A stretch of 64,000 bases of DNA from Fonsecaea monophora. Lineage: Eukaryota; Ascomycota; Eurotiomycetes; Chaetothyriales; Herpotrichiellaceae. Each line of letters opens with the position of its first letter. Position 1 is the first letter of the stretch. Position numbers and translations under genes: made by a program. A model generated the notes under the pieces. The model searched no databases. It saw nothing but the letters and a program-made list of their open reading frames with translations, and was not told the DNA's origin. Shown one piece after another: positions 20,614 to 29,424 of the stretch. Location: NCBI RefSeq assembly GCF_001642475.1, contig NW_019173958.1:266985-330984 (forward strand), written 5' to 3'.

Positions 20614-23142
20614 TCACCGTCCAACAACAGCCTTCAGACTTAAACCTTCCAAAAACCCCGCAAGGTCCTCCTTCTTCACCTCGACAATGCAGTGATCAAA
20701 CGAATCAATCTTGACGCGTGCATTAGTCTCCTCGACAACTTCTTGAAAAGCAATACCAAAACGATTGTGGCCGTATCCTCTCTTCCGTTTCCTTTCTTGT
20801 TCAGCCTCGTCTTCTTGCTCGTCATCCGATTCCGAATCAGGCTCCGATTCGGATTCTGTCTCATCTTCATCCGCATCAGAGTCGTCGCCGAGTAGTTCTC
20901 TTTGGGCATTCCGTGCGGCTCTCTTCTCTTCTCTGATCTTTCTCTTTTTCTCCCTTTCTTCTTCCCTTTTCTTTTTGCGCTCCTCCTTCTCCTTTCTACT
21001 TTCGATATCTTCACCGCCACCGATCCCTCCGCCCGTGCCTACAACAACATACGTCCCTCTTGCCTCGTCCAAAGCTGCAAGGACCAATGGGGTTGGTGGT
21101 TCTGTGCCGGTTTTGTCCCGCTCACTCACCGCAATCGCCTCACCGACCCATAACGCTAATTTTACCAATGCCCCGGGACTGTTCGCAAAAAGTACCAAGT
21201 CAGGTCCTTCTTTGACAACGCCCATACGAAACGCACGCAAATGGCGGATCTGGTGTTTCATAAGCAAGGAAGAGCCTGTGCGGAGGATTGATCGTAGCAG
21301 ATGCTGCGCTGCTGGAATGGCGGCGATGAGATGAGTAGGGTGGTTTGGTGCGAGAGCGTCGTACGCAGCGAAGAAGCGTGGCAGAAGCGTTTCTGAACGC
21401 TCCGGGATGTCATCGGCGGCGTTCGTTTGTTGCGAAGACGCCGCATATGATGTCGATGAAGTCGACACTGCCGAGGATGTGGGGGTGTTGTTTGTGCCGA
21501 CATCGAGTATTGCTCCTAGAATGACGCCCACGTCGACGGCAGAGAGTTGGGCTTTCCAGCCCCAAGAGCGGATGAAACCCCATCCTTCTTGTTCGTATGC
21601 TGCTCGCCCGGACCCGGAGGGCACAAGATCGTCAAGACCATAAACACCAGCATATTTCAGCAGGCGGTCCCGGAGAGTCTTCTTCAAATCCATGTCCATG
21701 TGGGTATATGTCTGTTTGCACTGGGTCAAGGATACCCCCATCTTCGCAAGGAGTTTGTGAAGTCGCTTGATGCCGGACTCGTTCCAGACATGTAATCGAG
21801 ACGCAAGATAAGGCGAATGCAGCATGCTGTCGTACAGAGACCAATGCCTCAACAAGAGAAACCGCGGGTCTGGTGTCAGTCGAATGGACGTGTCGCTAGG
21901 TGAACCTGTGCTACCACTACTAGGAGATATTGAAGGCGATTGGTCTGCAGGTGGGGGATTCAAGCGTCTGACCTCGTCGCGGAGAAGAGCATATGTCTGA
22001 GAAGATCGTGTAGTCCGCCATCCTCTATGGTGCTCATGCGAGACGGTCACTGTTCTCGAGACGGATGTTCCTAGGCCAGTAGATGTGTGGCCAGACAGCT
22101 CGAGTGATGTGACACCAATGATGGCAAGCCACAAGATGTCGTTATCTTCGCGTCCTAGATCTGATGCCAGAGAATAAGCTAGTGTAGACACTGGCTCAGA
22201 GTAAGAAGTGCCCAGACTGTTGTATTGCCGGAGCACCGTTTCATGTTCTTCCCGTAACTTTCGTAACCGTCGACGTAGCTGTACTGCTGTTTGCGGTTTC
22301 GGCGATTGTGCTTTGGACACTGGGGATACTGGCTGGGAGGACGAAGGACTCCTGCTTCGGGGTGACGCGATAGATGATCCCGAGTTGCTCCTCCGCCGTT
22401 GGCGTGGCCTCTCTTCATCTTCTTCGCTGTCCTCGTCTTCGTTATCGCGGTCAGACCAGGATTTTCGTTTTCTCGACGAGGCACTGTCTTGAGTTTCATC
22501 GTCCTCTTCCTGTTCGTCGTCACCGTCACTGTCATCTCCGTCGACTTGAGGCATTTCAGCTAGTGCACAATACGCGTTTCTTTCCGTTTCCAGGTCGCCT
22601 GCAATATCTCCATCATCGAAGACAATAATACCGCCCTTTCCGGGCTTGTAAGACTTTTGAATGCAACCCTTCTCCACCCCACGCACGCGTGGTCTCAGCT
22701 CGTTGACGACGTCGCCTGATGGCGCCTCAATCGGCTGCCCGCCAAAGACGTTGTCCAGGTTATATGGTCTTCTTGCATCCAGAACCCATACTTCAACCCC
22801 ACACATGGTCTCATTCGACTCTTCGTCCTCCAGGCCTAGAAGAGCTCCCAGGTCAACTAGGCCTCCAACACCGAGACAAATGACCAGTCCACCACTACCA
22901 CCTTCGGTGGTTTTCATGGGCCGCACCAGTTCTTCGCCAGCTCTGGACAGGTCTGAATATCCCGAGACCGGCTGTATTTTGTGAGGGATGTAGTCGCGCT
23001 TGAGAAGCGCCGTGAGGATGCGACACGCGCATAACGAATCAGGTTCGAGGGCAACCAGTAGCAGGACAGGAGGAGAGAGTGGGTGGTGGGAGCGGATGAG
23101 GTTTGTGTAGAGCTGTGAGATCAAGGGACGCGGGAGGTACAT
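20614..23142 (-). CDS. CDC45: DNA replication initiation factor Cdc45
   Basis: Single exon, 842 residues from ATG at 23142 (MYLPRPLISQLYTNLI, the conserved Cdc45 N terminus). The frame is open 138 bases further up but has no ATG. The N-terminal DHH-like fold includes VLLLVALEPDSLCACRIL, the Cdc45 form of motif I. A long acidic then basic insert (about 200-300) precedes the middle domain (RRLRKLREEHETVLRQYNSL and NDILWLAIIGVTSLEL). The C-terminal DHHA1-like part has a charged insert: about 35 residues of K/R/E helix followed by an Asp/Glu/Ser tract. It ends in GHNRFGIAFQEVVEE and FDHCIVEVKKEDLAGFLEGLSL. Cdc45 joins MCM2-7 and GINS as the CMG helicase at replication forks. It belongs to the DHH superfamily but lacks the catalytic residues. 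Human Cdc45 is 566 residues, and filamentous fungal versions are longer because of these inserts. Confidence 0.95.
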   Translation of the reverse strand: MYLPRPLISQLYTNLIRSHHPLSPPVLLLVALEPDSLCACRILTALLKRDYIPHKIQPVSGYSDLSRAGEELVRPMKTTEGGSGGLVICLGVGGLVDLGALLGLEDEESNETMCGVEVWVLDARRPYNLDNVFGGQPIEAPSGDVVNELRPRVRGVEKGCIQKSYKPGKGGIIVFDDGDIAGDLETERNAYCALAEMPQVDGDDSDGDDEQEEDDETQDSASSRKRKSWSDRDNEDEDSEEDEERPRQRRRSNSGSSIASPRSRSPSSSQPVSPVSKAQSPKPQTAVQLRRRLRKLREEHETVLRQYNSLGTSYSEPVSTLAYSLASDLGREDNDILWLAIIGVTSLELSGHTSTGLGTSVSRTVTVSHEHHRGWRTTRSSQTYALLRDEVRRLNPPPADQSPSISPSSGSTGSPSDTSIRLTPDPRFLLLRHWSLYDSMLHSPYLASRLHVWNESGIKRLHKLLAKMGVSLTQCKQTYTHMDMDLKKTLRDRLLKYAGVYGLDDLVPSGSGRAAYEQEGWGFIRSWGWKAQLSAVDVGVILGAILDVGTNNTPTSSAVSTSSTSYAASSQQTNAADDIPERSETLLPRFFAAYDALAPNHPTHLIAAIPAAQHLLRSILRTGSSLLMKHQIRHLRAFRMGVVKEGPDLVLFANSPGALVKLALWVGEAIAVSERDKTGTEPPTPLVLAALDEARGTYVVVGTGGGIGGGEDIESRKEKEERKKKREEEREKKRKIREEKRAARNAQRELLGDDSDADEDETESESEPDSESDDEQEDEAEQERKRKRGYGHNRFGIAFQEVVEETNARVKIDSFDHCIVEVKKEDLAGFLEGLSLKAVVGR

Positions 23143-23694
23143 GGCAGGACTTGAGTCGCGAGCAAGACTGGTCGGTGTTTGGCAGTTGTATTCCGGGGCA
23201 TTACGAGGAGGAATCAGAAAAACATGATAGGTGATGTCGTTATTGGAAGCATGTCCTATAGAGTAATGATCAATATCCAACTGTGATCGTTAACTTGCGT
23301 GTGGGTGCTGTCTGCGGGTGGGTGGGTGTAGGTATGTGTGTTGTATGCTCGAGTTTTGTGAGGTGTGGGTGTTCCAGCGGATTTAGTTGGTGTCGCGTGT
23401 AAAGACGCGTTCCCCGAGTTTGTTGCTAATAACGTCATGGCGGATTCCCAGTGCCAAGTCAGACCCGCCTGGCCGCCAAGCCACTCATTGCACTGGATAT
23501 TGCCAGGAAGTGGTACTGTACCTCGTAGATATCAACATCACTCTAAACAAAGACTACAAAAACAGAAGCAAACAAAATGTCGATTGAATAAGTACAAAAC
23601 CCGGCAATACATCTTGGTACAGACACCCGCATATCCCACAAGATGCCCGCAAGAAAAGAACAAAAAGGCTTCACTATCCCTCAGATCTGCATGC
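23143..23694 (-). other. CDC45 upstream region
   Basis: About 550 bases between the CDC45 ATG and the 3' end of the SGNH hydrolase gene. It contains GT-rich tracts (about 23296-23345) and the MCB-like sites listed separately. Confidence 0.5.
23393..23410. promoter_or_regulatory. MCB-like pair upstream of CDC45
   Basis: TCGCGT at 23393-23398 and a perfect ACGCGT at 23405-23410, about 250-270 bases before the CDC45 ATG. ACGCGT is the MluI cell-cycle box bound by MBF in yeasts to drive G1/S genes, and CDC45 is a plausible target. The hexamer also occurs elsewhere in the window, so position is the main support. Confidence 0.4.
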
Positions 23695-24711
23695 CTACTC
23701 ACGGCGATCTGGGCTCGAGCGGCGCAGGATTTCTCTCACTACCACCTCTGATATACCATGATGGCCTGGTCCGGTGGGGTGGAAGACTCTCCACTTTTTT
23801 ATCTGTGGCCATTCAGGAACGACTTGAGGGTCTGGCATGCCCTCGTCATCACCCAAAAACTCTTGAGACGCGGACCCAACGAGGGAGAGTGTAATATCAG
23901 GTGGTGGCATATTGAAGAACCAAGTGTCGCTTCGATCAATCTCTGGTTCTTCAACCCCAGGCTCACAAAATCGATGGCCATCAAAAGCACCGTCGATGTC
24001 CAGATAAACAGCGCCATGAAGCTCTGTCGTTGCTTTGATCACATCGTTTAACATCATCACTAATTGGTTGAGTTCCCTTCTCTTGGTCTTCGTCAGGTAG
24101 TCCAACGGTCTGGTTTGGCTGAAAGTTGCAGTGTCACAATAATCGGTGTCTTCATTAAAAAACCTGGCATAGCCAGTAACGATCAGGAGTGCGCCAGGTT
24201 TCAGATGCTGAACGGCCCCAGAGATGATATTCTCCAGGTTGAGAAGCGCAGTGGTCTCGATGATCTCTCTGGCCTTGACAAGCTGGGCTTCACAACCTAT
24301 CGATGGCTGCCAATGATAAACGCACTCATTCAAAACCACAAAGAAGTTGACATCATTTCCACTGGCTGTCAGGGTAACAAGGTCCGAGTCGCCGATATAC
24401 GGGACTTGATCTCGCAGGATGACCGTACTAGTCAGACCACCGCATGCAAGATGCTTGAATTTAGCTTTGTCGATGTTGATCAGGGAGTTGTTGGCGACTT
24501 GGATGGGATATGCGTCAGAATAACGGCCACACCGAAAATCCGCATACGGTGGCCATCCAGGGGTACCTGCTCCTGCTCCTGAAGCATAAGAGTCCCCGAT
24601 TGCCGCGTAGGAGCGTATTGATCGATGTGCAGTGCGGAGGTGAGCAGGGATTGACTGGCCGCCTAGGCAGAAGAGAAGGAGCAACAAGGGAGGTAACCAG
24701 GCGGATGCCAT
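23695..24711 (-). CDS. secreted SGNH/GDSL hydrolase
   Basis: Single exon, 338 residues from ATG at 24711. The signal peptide is strong (MASAWLPPLLLLLFCLGG). Block I is AAIGDSYASGAG with nucleophile Ser41. An LACGG strand follows. Block III is LTASGNDVNF with Asn119 in the oxyanion hole. Block V is RVFHPTGPGHHG with the catalytic His at about 311. This places it among fungal secreted SGNH esterases/lipases (the Rv0518-like kind). The acyl substrate is unknown. Several Cys pairs fit a disulfide-bonded extracellular enzyme. The gene ends about 550 bases upstream of CDC45 on the same strand, and no functional tie to replication is implied. Confidence 0.87.
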   Translation of the reverse strand: MASAWLPPLLLLLFCLGGQSIPAHLRTAHRSIRSYAAIGDSYASGAGAGTPGWPPYADFRCGRYSDAYPIQVANNSLINIDKAKFKHLACGGLTSTVILRDQVPYIGDSDLVTLTASGNDVNFFVVLNECVYHWQPSIGCEAQLVKAREIIETTALLNLENIISGAVQHLKPGALLIVTGYARFFNEDTDYCDTATFSQTRPLDYLTKTKRRELNQLVMMLNDVIKATTELHGAVYLDIDGAFDGHRFCEPGVEEPEIDRSDTWFFNMPPPDITLSLVGSASQEFLGDDEGMPDPQVVPEWPQIKKWRVFHPTGPGHHGISEVVVREILRRSSPDRRE

Positions 24712-25235
24712 CGAGCAGGCTTCAGATAGTACTCGGATACAACACGCCGCCGGCGCTCAGACCTGTTAACATTCTATAAACCTCTCCCCAGATATCAGGA
24801 GGAATGATACATGAATAGGACGAGAAGCACGAGACAAGATCACAAAGACATGTAATAGGGTGTCGTCGAGGTTGCCTTGACTGCTGACTCATTCACGAGC
24901 CGCGCTACTGTCAGACAGATCAATCCGAGGTCTCGAAGCGCGCACGTGGGAGAAATTGCCTGTCAGACAAAAACTTATCAATCATGGACGTCATGGACCG
25001 CGCAGGGTCACCTGGTCGCTGGTCGCAGGTCGCAGTTCTCTTTCTCCTCAATCTTGCCATCCATTCTAGTCTCGATTGAGCCTGGATGCTGTTGAACACG
25101 ATCCCCCACAAGGTCTTCAGTCTCGATCTGATTCGTGCCTCGTGTCAAACTTCTGTATTGCTATCATTGTACAAATACCCAACACCCTGTCTTCCTCGCA
25201 CCCGCTGTCTGCAACCATCCGATGCTAGGCGCGGA
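24712..25235. other. divergent promoter region with overlapping uORF
   Basis: About 520 bases between the divergent SGNH and DHH gene starts. At 25222-25239 a five-codon upstream ORF (Met-Leu-Gly-Ala-Glu-stop) ends in a TGA that overlaps the DHH gene's start codon in the sequence ATGA. Confidence 0.5.
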
Positions 25236-26673
25236 ATGAAGCGATCTGCCGCCGCCAAAGCTCATCCCAAACTTCCAGATTACTGCGATGTTGAGCCACG
25301 GCGCGATGAGTCCGGAAAACCCATCTGGCCTGCTCCGGAGGCTGCTATGGAGGAGGCAAGAGCCTTCATAAAAGAATGGTGTGACCGACCTTGCCACAGA
25401 CTCCTTGTCCAACCTTGAACTCGTAAATGGCAATGCTAACTAAAGCAGTGCAGCAAGTGGCAAGAAAGCACTCATTGTTCCCGACAAAGACGCCGACGGC
25501 CTCTCATCAGGTGTCATCCTACATCGAACGCTGACGGACCTCGGCCTTGATCCGTCCTTGATCGATGTCCACCTGGTTCAGAAGGGTTCCACCATCCATG
25601 CCCAGTCGGAGCGTGAAGCCATGGCTGCGAAAAGTAAGTGAAGAACCGAACCTCATTGATTTAATGCATACCCTGACACCATTGATCAAGATCCGGCATA
25701 TGTAGTTGTCCTCGATCAGGGATCAATAGCAGCACCACCCGTGGTTGATCTACACTACACGAAATCTCTGATCATTGACCATCATTTGAGTGATCATTTC
25801 CCTGAAGGTGCTCAGGTGGTCTCAGCCTGCCATTATCCGCCGGTCGCAACATCGTCTCTCCTCACTTACGAGATCTGTAAGATTCTAGCACCCAACATAT
25901 CTTCCTCCTGTGCCTATCTCGCTTGTATCGGCACGCATGGTGATCTTGGAAATACCTTGAAGTGGTCTCCTCCGTTCCCAGACATGAAAGAGGCATTCAA
26001 ATTGTTCACCAAAAAATCTATCAATGATGCAACCTCGCTTGTCAACGCACCCAGGCGAACCGCGAAATATGACGTTATCACCGCGTGGACAGCTCTTCTT
26101 GCATCAAAGGATCCCAAAGACCTGTTAAGCAATGGACGACTCCAGAGCGCACGTGCCGAGATCAATACGGAGGTAGAGTTGAACACACACACACCTCCAA
26201 AATTCAGCCCTGATGGACGAATCGCTGTTCTGCGGATCAACACACCTGCGCAGGTGCATCCAGTCATTGCCACTCGGTGGGCCGGATATCTGAACTCCAA
26301 ATCTTTGGAAATAGTCCTTTGCGCAAATTCAGGTTATCTCCCTGGGATGGTCAACTTCTCTTGTCGTATCGCCCGATGCGCAAGGTCAAGAGATCCACCT
26401 GTCAATATCATTGACAGCTTGAAAGCTGCTGCAGATCTGTCATCCGACGGCCTCAAAGCTAGGCTTGGAGAGAGCTTCGCTAGAGGCCACAAAGAAGCCA
26501 GCGGTGGGATTGTGCCTGCTGAAGCCTTCGAGGAGCTGATGGCCCTGCTTAAAATTGGTGAAAAGCCGCAGAAGAACAGTGATGATGCGGATGAGCCGAA
26601 AGCAAAAAAGGTCAAGACCGTCGAAAAGAGTCCACAGAAAAACACGCTTGCGAACTATTTCCGGAAGCCATGA
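25236..26673 (+). CDS. DHH/DHHA1 (RecJ-like) phosphoesterase with PIP-like C terminus
   Basis: Three exons, 25236-25378, 25449-25633 and 25691-26673, 436 residues. Introns are 70 nt (GTGTGA...GCAG with a CTAAC branch) and 57 nt (GTAAGT...CAAG with CTGAC). Motif I is VPDKDADGLSSG (Asp60, Asp62, Asp64). Motif II is VVVLDQGS (Asp118). Motif III is LIIDHHLSD (Asp139-His-His). A GTHGDLG segment (motif IV-like) follows. The C-terminal DHHA1 part has FARGHKEASGG (His about 376), the nucleic-acid or nucleotide-binding loop of RecJ/NrnA-type enzymes. All metal-binding residues appear intact, so a Mn-dependent phosphodiesterase or exonuclease is likely. A basic, NLS-like stretch (PKAKKVK) precedes the final KNTLANYFRKP (426-436), which resembles a PCNA-interacting peptide. 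A nuclear role in DNA metabolism is inferred, not shown. Confidence 0.83.
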
Positions 26674-26717
26674 ATTGCCCTCGATTGCCTGGTGCACATT
26701 CCATTCGGTCAACTGGA

Positions 26718-28517
26718 TTAGACCTTGGCGCCTTCCACAGATCCCAGTGTTTGGTATGTATCATGCAACTCCCGCAGGACCGTTGGCAATGTCTCCTCGA
26801 GGGCCATATTGACAAGCCATTGAAACATCATGGGATCCCCGCCAAAGAGAGGACCACCCATTCTTTCAGACAACCTCTGGGGTAGATGGGCTTCGAGATA
26901 GACGTTGTAATCTCGGACATATTGCCTTATGGGCGGGGAATTTGCATCCTCAACATATGGGGTGCCTGGACGTTGCGCATCGGGAAAGAGTATGTCGAAG
27001 ATTCCATACCACACCGACGTGGTGTCTTTGCGCATCTTCCTGCGCTTGACTGCTTTATACTGCTCGTGGGTCATCTTCTCTTCAAAGGGACAGTCTTTCA
27101 GATCACAAGCTGGCCTTGCCCGCGCGTGAAGCTCGCCGTCGCTTTCTGACTCGAATTCGGTATAGCAGGACGAACAAAAATATTCAGGCCGCCGATGGAC
27201 CCGGTAAAGATGCTGCTTCAGTCGGGGGATGCTTGTCAAGCATACACTTCGACATCGACGATACGCCTTTTCATGCAAATTGGGGTTCATTTCCGAATAT
27301 CTATTTGGATCATATTTCGCATAGGGACAGGCAAGAAGACCTTCTGCATCAAGATCTTCCAGGATGGGGCTCTCGATGCGCGGTCTCTGTGGCTTTCTTG
27401 ACTCATCATCGCCGTCGACTTTTCGGCGTTTGTTCTTCCCGGACGACCCTGACACATTGTTCACCTGCTTGTTCGATGAACAAGACCCCGAGGTGGCCTG
27501 GATTCCACCGTTGGAGCTTGTGGGTGATTCTTGCGAGCTCTGAGGAGTGTGTACGGCCATCCCTCCTCGGTAGGAGACGAACTCTCGTATCAAGTCTTGC
27601 CCGATCTCTAAAACGAGGTCTTCGATTTTTTGCTGACTTCCCATGTCGAAGGATGGCGGGGACTGAGAGTTGAATACAAATGATTCCTCTCCGGAGGATG
27701 CAATGTCCATCTCCTGGGGCGTTGTTGAAGGGAGAGTAAAGGATTCTCTGCCACCTTTGACGCCTTCATGGGTCCCCATGGTTTCATCCCTCCCATCATA
27801 GTCGCCGAAGAAATTGAGGTCCTGGTATAACAGTGGTGAGCTAGCCCTGTCACTATCACCTCCGTTGGTCGCGTTGAAGGCGAACAACAATGGTGATGTG
27901 ACCCGAGTTCCTCTGATGGGCAGTCGGCGCGTTGCGACGTGCAGTGATCGCGTTGATGTCGATCTGGTGCAGCGAGCAGCTTCTCCTTGCTTACAGCCGT
28001 CGTTGACGCTTCCGGTCATCCCCTCCAGGACTCCCTGATGCCAACCATCTTGGTCGACCAGGGTGGAGCACGAACCCATAGCCGATGTTCGAGTAGATAG
28101 GCCTTGGCCGGGGTAAGACTGTGAGGGAATGCTCTTTTCGAAATCACTCGAAGAGGCTTGGGCTACAGCCTCTTCTTCCGGGACAGGCAGTGGAAGCTCC
28201 TTGTCTTCATTTGCGAAGCCTGGCTCACAGCAAGCTCCAGAGCTCCAACCCAGACGCGACGGTGGTGATGCACTATTGTTGGGAGATGTCCGAGGAATGG
28301 TATCTCGACGGCTCCTAGGCTCACCACTTACTAGCGTGTAGCTCGTTGATTTTGCGCTCGCTATCCGATCTCCTGCAACATCCAGAGAAAACTCTGGCCG
28401 CACTGGAATGGAGCTGCGAGGCTCTTTATATGTCTCAGGAATGGAGCGTGGTTCCGCGTCCGCCAGAGGTCTAGTTCGACGATGTGACAATGGGTTTCCA
28501 GTACTATAAGAATACAT
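26718..28517 (-). CDS. fungal C2H2-type zinc-finger domain protein
   Basis: Single exon, 599 residues from the ATG at 28517 (MYSYSTGN). The N-terminal two thirds is Ser/Pro-rich and low in structure, with a basic segment KNKRRKVDGDDESRKPQR (about 370) that may be a nuclear localisation signal. A Cys/His-rich block at about 395-480 starts LACPYAKYDPNRY, continues RLKQHLYRVHRRPEYFCSSCYTEF and ends with an ELHARARPAC knuckle. It is followed by a conserved WYGIFDILFPDAQRP segment. This arrangement is a widespread family in Pezizomycotina, often labelled C2H2-type, whose function is unknown. Despite the label it is not proven to bind DNA. The gene is convergent with the DHH gene, only 44 bases between stops. 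Confidence 0.8.
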   Translation of the reverse strand: MYSYSTGNPLSHRRTRPLADAEPRSIPETYKEPRSSIPVRPEFSLDVAGDRIASAKSTSYTLVSGEPRSRRDTIPRTSPNNSASPPSRLGWSSGACCEPGFANEDKELPLPVPEEEAVAQASSSDFEKSIPSQSYPGQGLSTRTSAMGSCSTLVDQDGWHQGVLEGMTGSVNDGCKQGEAARCTRSTSTRSLHVATRRLPIRGTRVTSPLLFAFNATNGGDSDRASSPLLYQDLNFFGDYDGRDETMGTHEGVKGGRESFTLPSTTPQEMDIASSGEESFVFNSQSPPSFDMGSQQKIEDLVLEIGQDLIREFVSYRGGMAVHTPQSSQESPTSSNGGIQATSGSCSSNKQVNNVSGSSGKNKRRKVDGDDESRKPQRPRIESPILEDLDAEGLLACPYAKYDPNRYSEMNPNLHEKAYRRCRSVCLTSIPRLKQHLYRVHRRPEYFCSSCYTEFESESDGELHARARPACDLKDCPFEEKMTHEQYKAVKRRKMRKDTTSVWYGIFDILFPDAQRPGTPYVEDANSPPIRQYVRDYNVYLEAHLPQRLSERMGGPLFGGDPMMFQWLVNMALEETLPTVLRELHDTYQTLGSVEGAKV

Positions 28518-29424
28518 TTTCAACCGCTTTGGAGCCTAAGAGGTGGAAGGACAAATAATTTGTAAACCTGGACGACGTTGGCAAGCGGCGAAATTTTCCG
28601 GGGTATTATAATGATCGGCGCGTCACTGATGAAGGCAGATGATGAGAATATGGTGGAAGAGAAGCAAAGAAAAGGAGCAGGAGCTAGAGTGAGAAGATAT
28701 GGGCGGAAGTGGGTGCGTGTCGAAACCAACAGGCGGTGCATCAAGGTCCAGGCACACAGCACGGATTGCAAGTCACAGATGTGTGTATTCGGTACCGCGA
28801 CCTTTGCAGGGAGTTTCGCACAGCCACGAAAAGGCGTCTGAGTACGTAGAGACGTGCTATTGGCTGGAAAGTTTCAGCTGGAATGCATAAGCGCCCATCC
28901 GGGGAAATGGAACAGGCATGGCAGAGGGCGAAACATTAACTCGGCAGTTCTCGGTCTGTGGCGGGGGACATTGGATTACGAGGTCTTCCAACTTCATTTT
29001 TTTTTTTCCTGGCCGGATTCATCCATCTCGGCGTTTGACCAAAGGGAGTCTGGTGGGAACGAATCCGCTGCGGGTTGTAACGCAGGTTCAGGGGTATACC
29101 AGGGGTGCGTCTTCACCGCAACTCCTAGTCGGGCAAGGCTGAGAGAGATTGGGCAGCAAGAGTTTGCCTGGATTTCGGAAAGCTTTGACGAGTGTAAAAG
29201 AGCGGCGGCAGTGGGGACAAACACTGCAGAAAATCAAAGAAAACAAGGGCAGAGGGTCATTAATTCCATTATTTGGATATGTACTCACTTGGTGTCTGTT
29301 TCCTCTCTCTGTCTCTCTCTCACACACACACAAAACATCTCACTCCAAACCACCAACCACCACCACCGCTCCCCCGGGGACCCGGGGGGCCTTGAGTCCT
29401 GTTGACCAAATCTCTCGCGTGCGC
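28518..29424. other. intergenic, C2H2 gene upstream / P450 3' side
   Basis: About 900 bases. A T-run lies near 28998 and a CT/CA-rich run at about 29300-29335. Open frames here lack recognisable features. Confidence 0.5.

Noticed and set aside
20765..21334. Ser-rich open frame on + opposite CDC45
   Set aside because: It mirrors the acidic/basic low-complexity codons of CDC45 and has no independent support.
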